Shown here piece by piece: positions 6,276 through 11,817 of a stretch of DNA of 11,817 bases. The position numbers and the translations under genes are program-made. Position 1 is the first letter of the stretch. Each line of letters opens with the position of its first letter. Below the pieces are notes generated by a model. The model was not told where the DNA came from. It saw only the letters and a list, made by a program, of their open reading frames with translations, and made no database searches. This DNA is from an uncultured Shinella sp. (GTDB lineage Bacteria > Pseudomonadota > Alphaproteobacteria > Rhizobiales > Rhizobiaceae), in the NCBI GenBank assembly GCA_946481465.1, contig CAMLOC010000039.1, positions 1-11,817 of the forward strand, written 5' to 3'.

Positions 6276-8111
6276 ATGCCCGCATATCGCTCCCGAACCA
6301 CCACCCACGGCCGCAACATGGCCGGTGCCCGCGGCCTCTGGCGCGCGACCGGCATGAAGGATTCGGACTTCGGCAAGCCGATTATCGCGGTGGTGAACTC
6401 CTTCACGCAGTTCGTGCCCGGCCACGTCCACCTCAAGGACCTCGGCCAGCTCGTCGCACGCGAAATCGAGAAGGCCGGCGGCGTCGCCAAGGAATTCAAC
6501 ACGATCGCCGTCGACGACGGCATCGCCATGGGGCATGACGGCATGCTCTATTCGCTGCCGAGCCGCGAGATCATCGCCGATTCGGTCGAGTACATGGTCA
6601 ACGCGCACTGCGCCGATGCCATGGTCTGCATCTCGAACTGCGACAAGATCACGCCCGGCATGCTGAATGCCGCCATGCGCCTCAACATCCCCGCCGTCTT
6701 CGTCTCCGGCGGGCCGATGGAAGCCGGCAAGGTCGTGCTGCACGGCAAGACCCACGCGCTCGACCTCGTCGACGCCATGGTCGCCGCCGCCGACGACAAG
6801 ATCTCCGACGAGGACGTCAAGGTCATCGAGCGCTCCGCCTGCCCGACCTGCGGCTCCTGCTCCGGCATGTTCACGGCCAACTCGATGAACTGTCTGACCG
6901 AAGCCCTCGGCCTGTCGCTGCCCGGCAACGGCTCGACGCTGGCGACCCACGGCGACCGCAAGCGCCTGTTCGTGGAGGCCGGCCACCTGATCGTCGATCT
7001 CGCCCGCCGCTACTACGAGCAGGAAGACGAGAGCATCCTGCCGCGCAACGTCGCCAACAAGAAGGCCTTCGAGAACGCCATGTCGCTCGACATCGCCATG
7101 GGCGGCTCGACCAACACGGTGCTGCACATCCTGGCCGCCGCCTACGAGGGCGGCATCGATTTCGACCTCGACGACATCGACGCGCTGTCGCGCCGGGTGC
7201 CGTGCCTTTCCAAGGTCGCGCCCGCCAAGCAGGACGTGCACATGGAAGACGTGCACCGCGCCGGCGGCATCATGCGCATCCTCGGCGAACTCGACCGCGG
7301 CGGCCTCATCCACCGCGACACGCCGACCGTGCATGCCGAAACGCTGGGCGACGCCATCGACCGCTGGGACATCACCCGCACCGGCAGCGAGACCGTGCGC
7401 ACCTTCTTCCGCGCCGCGCCCGGCGGCATCCCGACCCAGGTTGCCTTCAGCCAGGAAGCGCGCTGGGACGAACTGGACACGGACGGCGAAAACGGCGTCA
7501 TCCGCTCCGTCGAGCACCCCTTCTCCAAGGACGGCGGCCTTGCGGTCCTCTTCGGCAACATCGCGCTCGACGGCTGCATCGTGAAGACGGCCGGCGTCGA
7601 TGAATCGATCCTGAAATTCGCCGGTCCCGCCGTCGTCTTCGAAAGCCAGGACGCGGCCGTGAAGGGCATTCTCGGCGGCGAGGTGAAGGCCGGCGACGTC
7701 GTCGTCATCCGCTACGAAGGCCCGAAGGGCGGCCCGGGCATGCAGGAAATGCTCTATCCGACGAGCTACCTGAAGTCGAAGGGCCTCGGCAAGGCCTGCG
7801 CGCTCATCACCGACGGCCGCTTCTCCGGCGGCACGTCGGGCCTTTCCATCGGCCATGCCTCGCCGGAAGCGGCGCAGGGCGGCGCGATCGGCCTCGTGCG
7901 CCAGGGCGACCTGATCGAGATCGACATTCCGAACCGCACCATCAACCTTGCCGTTCCGGAAGCCGAGCTCGCCGCCCGCCGCGCCGAGCAGGACAAGCTC
8001 GGCTGGAAGCCGGCTGCCCCGCGCAAGCGCAACGTCACGACCGCGCTGAAGGCCTATGCCGCCTTCGCCGCCAGTGCCGACAAGGGCGCCGTGCGCATCC
8101 TGCCGGAATGA
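6276..8111 (+). CDS. ilvD: Dihydroxy-acid dehydratase
   Basis: A 611-residue enzyme of valine and isoleucine synthesis that dehydrates 2,3-dihydroxy acids to 2-keto acids in the cytosol. The N-terminus ([18 protein letters not shown]) is nearly identical to that of E. coli IlvD (616 residues). C122 in [11 protein letters not shown] and C195 in C-P-T-C-G-S-C are the cluster ligands. Position 49, a cysteine in [2Fe-2S] homologues, is glycine here (F-V-P-G-H-V-H-L), as in E. coli, pointing to the oxygen-sensitive cluster type. The second signature, I-T-D-G-R-F-S-G-G, spans about 511-519 with the conserved serine at 517. ATG 6276 is chosen because GAGGA (6264-6268) is seven bases upstream and the start matches E. 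coli; an in-frame TTG six bases earlier is too close to that site. No other ilv gene adjoins, so it seems monocistronic. Confidence 0.97.
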   Translation: MPAYRSRTTTHGRNMAGARGLWRATGMKDSDFGKPIIAVVNSFTQFVPGHVHLKDLGQLVAREIEKAGGVAKEFNTIAVDDGIAMGHDGMLYSLPSREIIADSVEYMVNAHCADAMVCISNCDKITPGMLNAAMRLNIPAVFVSGGPMEAGKVVLHGKTHALDLVDAMVAAADDKISDEDVKVIERSACPTCGSCSGMFTANSMNCLTEALGLSLPGNGSTLATHGDRKRLFVEAGHLIVDLARRYYEQEDESILPRNVANKKAFENAMSLDIAMGGSTNTVLHILAAAYEGGIDFDLDDIDALSRRVPCLSKVAPAKQDVHMEDVHRAGGIMRILGELDRGGLIHRDTPTVHAETLGDAIDRWDITRTGSETVRTFFRAAPGGIPTQVAFSQEARWDELDTDGENGVIRSVEHPFSKDGGLAVLFGNIALDGCIVKTAGVDESILKFAGPAVVFESQDAAVKGILGGEVKAGDVVVIRYEGPKGGPGMQEMLYPTSYLKSKGLGKACALITDGRFSGGTSGLSIGHASPEAAQGGAIGLVRQGDLIEIDIPNRTINLAVPEAELAARRAEQDKLGWKPAAPRKRNVTTALKAYAAFAASADKGAVRILPE

Positions 8112-8117
8112 TTTTGC

Positions 8118-8150
8118 CGGGCGCGGCGACAAAGCCGCGCCCGCCCCTTT
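8118..8150 (+). terminator. Hairpin after ilvD, probable terminator
   Basis: A perfect 10-bp GC-rich stem (8118-8127 with 8134-8143) closes a six-base loop GACAAA, seven bases after the ilvD stop codon. The following tract CCCCTTT has only a short T-run, so termination may be partial. Confidence 0.6.
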
Positions 8151-8203
8151 CCGGACGCCTCCCTTTTCCTATCTCTCCTCCGGCATGGTGAAACGAGCCG
8201 GCT

Positions 8204-8234
8204 TTGACACCGGCCATAAATGTTGATACCAACA
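8204..8234 (+). promoter_or_regulatory. Promoter with overlapping 14-bp palindrome upstream of the DUF899 gene
   Basis: A consensus -35 box TTGACA (8204-8209) stands 17 bases before TACCAA (8227-8232), a modest -10 box. The near-perfect palindrome TGTTGATACCAACA (8221-8234; half-sites TGTTG and CAACA around a four-base centre) covers that -10 box, as an operator for a dimeric repressor would. The start codon follows about 36 bases later. Which regulator would bind is unknown; neither GntR protein here has an obvious match to it. Confidence 0.5.
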
Positions 8235-8270
8235 CATTCGTCGAAAGCCCGTGAAAGAGGAGTTCCGAGC

Positions 8271-9005
8271 ATGAGACCGAACCACGAGGTCGTATCCCGG
8301 CAGGATTGGCTGGCCGCCCGCAAAGCCCTGCTGGCCCATGAAAAAGAGGAAACCAGGCTGCGCGACAAGGTGCGCGCCGAACGCCTCGCCTTGCCCTGGG
8401 TCAAGGTCGACAAGACCTATGCCTTCGACACGCCCGAAGGCCGCAAGACGCTGGCGGAACTGTTCGACGGCCGCAGCCAGCTCATCGTCTACCACTTCAT
8501 GTACGGCCCCGACTGGGAGGCCGGCTGCCCCGGCTGTTCCTTCATGGCCGACCATATCGACGGCATGCTGCCACATCTCAACAACCACGACGTCACGATG
8601 ATCGCCGTCTCCCGCGCCCCGCTGGAGAAACTCGTCGCCTACAAGAAGCGCATGAACTGGAAATTCCCCTGGGTTTCCGCCTTCGGCAGCGATTTCAATT
8701 TCGACTACCACGTCTCCTTCACCCGGGAGGAGCTGGCGAGCGGCAAGGTCATGTACAACTACCGTGAGACGGACAGCGCCGACGCCCATGACGAGCTACC
8801 CGGCCTCAGCGCCTTCTTCAGGGACGAGGACGGCACCGTCTACCACACCTATTCCGACTATGCCCGCGGCGGCGAGGAGGCACTCGGCACGCTGATGATC
8901 CTCGACCGCGCGCCGAAGGGCCGCAACGAGACCGACACGCTCAGCTTCGTCAAGCGCAAGGACGAATATGCAGGGGCGCAGAAGGCCTCGTCCTGCTGCG
9001 ACTGA
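8271..9005 (+). CDS. DUF899-family thioredoxin-like protein
   Basis: A 244-residue soluble protein of the DUF899 (COG4312) family, which is predicted to have a thioredoxin-like fold; no reaction is established for it. Recognition rests on the opening V-V-S-R-Q-D-W-L-A-A-R-K-A-L-L-A-H-E-K, the block L-I-V-Y-H-F-M-Y-G-P-D-W-E (about 70-83), the C-P-G-C motif (C86 and C89) in G-C-P-G-C-S-F-M-A-D-H-I-D-G, and the closing Y-S-D-Y-A-R-G-G-E. The CxxC spacing is that of thiol-disulfide oxidoreductases. Two adjacent cysteines near the C-terminus (242-243) are an added feature. ATG 8271 is chosen for GAGGAG (8257-8262) upstream; a longer frame reaching 8220 lacks one and would begin inside the palindromic promoter. 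It is probably transcribed alone. Confidence 0.88.
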   Translation: MRPNHEVVSRQDWLAARKALLAHEKEETRLRDKVRAERLALPWVKVDKTYAFDTPEGRKTLAELFDGRSQLIVYHFMYGPDWEAGCPGCSFMADHIDGMLPHLNNHDVTMIAVSRAPLEKLVAYKKRMNWKFPWVSAFGSDFNFDYHVSFTREELASGKVMYNYRETDSADAHDELPGLSAFFRDEDGTVYHTYSDYARGGEEALGTLMILDRAPKGRNETDTLSFVKRKDEYAGAQKASSCCD

Positions 9006-9037
9006 AACCGCCGCCCTGACGCCCGCGCCGATGGCGC

Positions 9038-9066
9038 TTGCAATCTTTCTTCGCATTGCACAAACT
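9038..9066 (+). promoter_or_regulatory. Candidate promoter and inverted repeat before the transglutaminase gene
   Basis: TTGCAA (9038-9043) and CAAACT (9061-9066) are 17 bases apart and could be weak -35 and -10 boxes. Between and over them lies the inverted repeat TGCAAT (9039-9044) and ATTGCA (9055-9060), separated by 10 bases, so the half-sites sit about one and a half helical turns apart. It could be an operator or simply a small RNA hairpin. Confidence 0.35.
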
Positions 9067-9101
9067 CCCCTCGATGACGGCACAAGACCGTCACCGAGGG
9101 G
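9067..9101 (+). promoter_or_regulatory. Leader hairpin covering the Shine-Dalgarno-like site of the transglutaminase gene
   Basis: CCCCTCGATGACGG (9067-9080) pairs with CCGTCACCGAGGGG (9088-9101), 13 of 14 positions complementary with one A-C mismatch, around loop CACAAGA. No T-run follows, so it is unlikely to be an efficient terminator. The only purine-rich ribosome-binding candidate before the ATG at 9114, GAGGGG (9096-9101... with its 5' G shared at 9096), lies within the 3' arm and would be masked when the hairpin forms. Confidence 0.6.
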
Positions 9102-9113
9102 ATCAAAGCGCGC

Positions 9114-11817
9114 ATGTCGATCAAGGCCGGTATCTACCACCTCACCCACTACAAATACGACAATCCGGTCCGTCTCGGACCCCAGATCATCCGGCTGAAG
9201 CCGGCGGCGCATTCCAAGACCAAGGTGATCAGCCATTCGCTCAAGGTCTCGCCGGAAAACCATTTCGTGAACCTCCAGCAGGACCCCTACGGCAACTATC
9301 TCGCCCGCTACGTTTTCCCCGATCCGGTGACGGAACTGAAGATCGAGGTCGACCTCGTCGCCGACATGACGGTCTACAACCCCTTCGATTTCTTCGTGGA
9401 GGAAGCGGCGGAACATTGGCCGTTCGACTATCCGGAGGACCTGCGCGAAGACCTGAAGATCTATCGCGAGCCGGAACCGCTGACGCCCGCGCTGAAAGCC
9501 TTCATGGCGAGCGTCGACCGCTCGCGCCAGCGCACGGTGGACATGGTCGTCGGCCTCAATGCGCGTCTCCAGCAGCAGGTCGGCTACGTCATCCGCATGG
9601 AGCCCGGCGTGCAGACGCCGGAGGAGACGCTGACCACGGCAAGGGGCTCCTGCCGCGATTCGAGCTGGCTGCTCGTGCAGATCCTGCGCAATCTCGGCCT
9701 CGCCGCCCGCTTCGTCTCCGGTTACCTCATCCAGCTGACGCCGGACCTCAAGGCGCTCGACGGCCCTTCCGGCACCGAAGTGGATTTCACGGACCTGCAT
9801 GCCTGGTGCGAGGTCTATATTCCCGGCGCCGGCTGGATCGGCCTCGACCCGACCTCCGGCCTTTTGACCGGCGAGAGCCATATCCCGCTTGCCGCGACGC
9901 CGCACTACCGCAACGCCGCGCCGATTTCCGGCGGCTATTTCGGCGAGGCGAACACCGCGTTCGACTTCGCCATGACGGTGACGCGCGTCGCCGAGCACCC
10001 GCGCATCACCAAGCCCTTCTCCGACGAGAGCTGGGAGGCGCTGAACGCGCTCGGCCGTAAGGTCGACGGCGTGCTCGCCGAAAACGACGTGCGGCTCACC
10101 ATGGGCGGCGAGCCGACCTTCGTCTCCATCGACGATTTCGAATCCGACGAGTGGAACACCGCCGCCGTCGGCCCCACCAAGCGCGAGAAAGCCGACATCC
10201 TCATCCGGCGCCTGCGCGAAAGATTCGCGCCCGGCGGCTTCCTGCACTACGGCCAGGGCAAGTGGTATCCCGGCGAGAGCCTGCCGCGCTGGACCTTCTC
10301 GCTCTACTGGCGGCAGGACGGCAAGCCGATCTGGCAGAACCCGGATCTTATCGCCGAAGAAGGCAGCGATGCCGGCGTCGGCGAAGCCGATGCGCGGGCC
10401 ATTCTCACCGGCATTGCCGAAGAACTCGGTGTCCCGCCCGACATGGTGCAGCCGGCCTACGAGGATCCTGCCGAGTGGATCATCAAGGAAGGCAATCTTC
10501 CCGAGAATGTCGATCCGTCCAATTCCAAGCTGGAGGACCCGGAAGAGCGCAGCCGCATCGCCCGCGTCTTCGAGCGCGGCCTCACCACGCCGACCGGCCA
10601 TATCCTGCCGATCCAGGCCTGGAATGCCCGCGCCACCGGCCGGCGCTGGATCAGCGAGAAATGGCGCACGCGCCGCGGCAGGATCTTTCTCGTTCCCGGC
10701 GACAGCCCCGTCGGCTATCGCCTGCCGCTCGGCGCGCTGCCCTACCTCACACCCTCGAACTATCCCTATATCAACCCCGCCGATCCCGCCGAGGAGAAGC
10801 CACCGCTGCCGGATTTCGCGGAACACGGCCGCGCCATGGCCGAGGCCTCCTTCCAGGCGAACGAGGCCGGGCAGGACCGCGTCGAGCAGATCCGCAGCGA
10901 AATCGTCGGCGCCGTGCGCACGGCGATGAGCGTCGAGGCGCGCGACGGCCGGCTCTCGATCTTCATGCCCCCCGTCGAACGGGTCGAGGACTATCTCGAC
11001 CTCGTGACCGCCGCCGAGCGGGCGGCCGAGCGGCTTGGCCTGGCCGTCCATATCGAGGGCTACGCGCCGCCGCAGGACGAGCGCCTCAACGTCATCCGCG
11101 TCGCGCCGGACCCCGGCGTCATCGAGGTGAACATCCACCCGGCCGCCGGCTGGGACGACTGCGTCGACATCACCACGGCGATCTACGAGGAGGCGCGCCA
11201 CTCCCGCCTGGGCGCCGACAAGTTCATGATCGACGGCCGCCACACCGGCACCGGCGGCGGCAACCATGTGGTCGTCGGCGGCAGGAACCCGAACGACAGC
11301 CCCTTCCTGCGCCGCCCGGACCTGCTGAAGAGCCTCGTCCTGCACTGGCAGCGCCATCCCTCGCTGTCCTACCTCTTCTCGGGCCTCTTCATCGGCCCGA
11401 CCAGCCAGGCCCCGCGCATCGACGAGGCGCGGCACGATTCGCTCTACGAGCTGGAGATCGCGCTTTCGCAGGTGCCCGCCCCCGGCGAGGGCGTGCCGCC
11501 GCTGCCCTGGCTGGTCGACCGCCTGTTCCGCAATCTCCTGACCGACGTCACCGGCAACACGCACCGCTCCGAGATCTGCATCGACAAGCTGTTCTCGCCG
11601 GACGGGCCGACCGGCCGGCTCGGCCTCGTCGAGTTCCGCGGCTTCGAAATGCCGCCGAACGCCCGCATGAGCCTTGCCCAGCAGCTTCTCATCCGCGCGC
11701 TCATCGCCCGCTTCTGGCTGAACCCGGCGCAGGGAAGCTTCGTGCGCTGGGGCACCACGCTGCACGACCGCTTCATGCTGCCGCATTACGTCTGGCAGGA
11801 TTTCCTCGACGTTCTCG
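9114..11817 (+). CDS. Transglutaminase-like/DUF2126 (predicted amidoligase) protein, 3' end cut by window
   Basis: The frame is open for 901 codons to the window edge. The family is usually about 1,100 residues, so the C-terminus is missing. Residues about 3-85 are the bacterial transglutaminase N-terminal domain ([14 protein letters not shown]). The papain-like transglutaminase core follows with a complete triad: C180 in [10 protein letters not shown]229 in D-L-H-A-W-C-E-V, and D245 in G-L-D-P-T-S-G. From about 280 on it is DUF2126, with L-T-M-G-G-E-P-T-F (328-336), H-T-G-T-G-G-G-N-H (710-718) and [10 protein letters not shown] (839-848). The Pfam family is described as a putative amidoligase. 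The pairing suggests a protein or peptide amide-bond chemistry, not yet defined. In related genomes such genes often sit beside alpha-E and circularly permuted ATP-grasp genes; these would lie outside the window. ATG 9114 matches the family start, but its ribosome-binding site is weak and distant. Confidence 0.92.
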   Translation, partial: MSIKAGIYHLTHYKYDNPVRLGPQIIRLKPAAHSKTKVISHSLKVSPENHFVNLQQDPYGNYLARYVFPDPVTELKIEVDLVADMTVYNPFDFFVEEAAEHWPFDYPEDLREDLKIYREPEPLTPALKAFMASVDRSRQRTVDMVVGLNARLQQQVGYVIRMEPGVQTPEETLTTARGSCRDSSWLLVQILRNLGLAARFVSGYLIQLTPDLKALDGPSGTEVDFTDLHAWCEVYIPGAGWIGLDPTSGLLTGESHIPLAATPHYRNAAPISGGYFGEANTAFDFAMTVTRVAEHPRITKPFSDESWEALNALGRKVDGVLAENDVRLTMGGEPTFVSIDDFESDEWNTAAVGPTKREKADILIRRLRERFAPGGFLHYGQGKWYPGESLPRWTFSLYWRQDGKPIWQNPDLIAEEGSDAGVGEADARAILTGIAEELGVPPDMVQPAYEDPAEWIIKEGNLPENVDPSNSKLEDPEERSRIARVFERGLTTPTGHILPIQAWNARATGRRWISEKWRTRRGRIFLVPGDSPVGYRLPLGALPYLTPSNYPYINPADPAEEKPPLPDFAEHGRAMAEASFQANEAGQDRVEQIRSEIVGAVRTAMSVEARDGRLSIFMPPVERVEDYLDLVTAAERAAERLGLAVHIEGYAPPQDERLNVIRVAPDPGVIEVNIHPAAGWDDCVDITTAIYEEARHSRLGADKFMIDGRHTGTGGGNHVVVGGRNPNDSPFLRRPDLLKSLVLHWQRHPSLSYLFSGLFIGPTSQAPRIDEARHDSLYELEIALSQVPAPGEGVPPLPWLVDRLFRNLLTDVTGNTHRSEICIDKLFSPDGPTGRLGLVEFRGFEMPPNARMSLAQQLLIRALIARFWLNPAQGSFVRWGTTLHDRFMLPHYVWQDFLDVL

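Noticed and set aside
6224..6538. Possible leader peptide ahead of ilvD
   Set aside because: The frame starting [10 protein letters not shown] contains no run of Ile, Leu or Val codons, has no following attenuator and continues far into ilvD out of frame.
6069..8132. A 687-codon open frame on the minus strand
   Set aside because: It is antisense to ilvD, has no domain signature, and shows the Ala/Arg/Gly/Val-rich make-up of shadow frames.
8796..11786. A 996-codon open frame on the minus strand
   Set aside because: It runs antisense to the transglutaminase-DUF2126 gene, whose family motifs and catalytic residues are unmistakable. The antisense translation is a low-complexity mix rich in Ala, Arg, Gly and Asp with no recognisable domain, a usual product of GC-biased third positions.

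Overview
The window looks like ordinary chromosomal DNA from an alphaproteobacterium, most likely a member of the Rhizobiaceae (Rhizobium, Sinorhizobium or Shinella type). This rests on the high G+C content (about two thirds by eye), strong G/C preference at third codon positions, long antisense open frames typical of such genomes, and the mix of FCD-type GntR regulators, an E. coli-like IlvD and a transglutaminase/DUF2126 protein. The genus is an inference; no database search was possible. There is no integrase, transposase, phage gene or CRISPR array.

Layout. Positions 1-46 are the 3' part of tRNA-Val(GAC), followed by a clean intrinsic terminator. A 364-base gene-free leader precedes an NCS2 purine (uric acid/xanthine) permease at 453-1937, which ends at a strong, probably bidirectional terminator. 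On the minus strand follow a 44-residue lipoprotein (2031-2165) and a GntR/FCD regulator (2233-2976). The regulator is divergent from a full-length UxaA/GarD-family sugar-acid dehydratase (3141-4670), its probable target. Convergent to that gene, with 3 bases between the stop codons, is a minus-strand pair: a large GntR protein with what appear to be two winged-helix domains plus FCD (5035-6084), and a small VOC-fold protein (4674-5024) whose Shine-Dalgarno overlaps the regulator's stop codon. Divergent from this pair is ilvD (6276-8111), dihydroxy-acid dehydratase of isoleucine/valine synthesis, with a GC-rich hairpin after it. A DUF899 thioredoxin-like protein (8271-9005) follows, with a TTGACA promoter element and a 14-bp palindrome ahead of it. 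Last is a transglutaminase-DUF2126 protein (9114 to the window edge, 901 codons visible, no stop), preceded by a 14-bp hairpin that covers its only Shine-Dalgarno-like sequence.

How the genes work together. The clearest functional unit is regulator 2233-2976 plus dehydratase 3141-4670, suggesting inducible breakdown of a hexonate or hexarate. The GntR-VOC pair is a translationally coupled operon with unknown effector. ilvD is housekeeping. The permease, the DUF899 protein and the transglutaminase protein each appear to be transcribed separately. I see no wholly new multi-gene system. The points most worth a second look are the double winged-helix regulator, the occluded ribosome-binding site before the transglutaminase-DUF2126 gene, the palindromic promoter of the DUF899 gene, and the very small lipoprotein.
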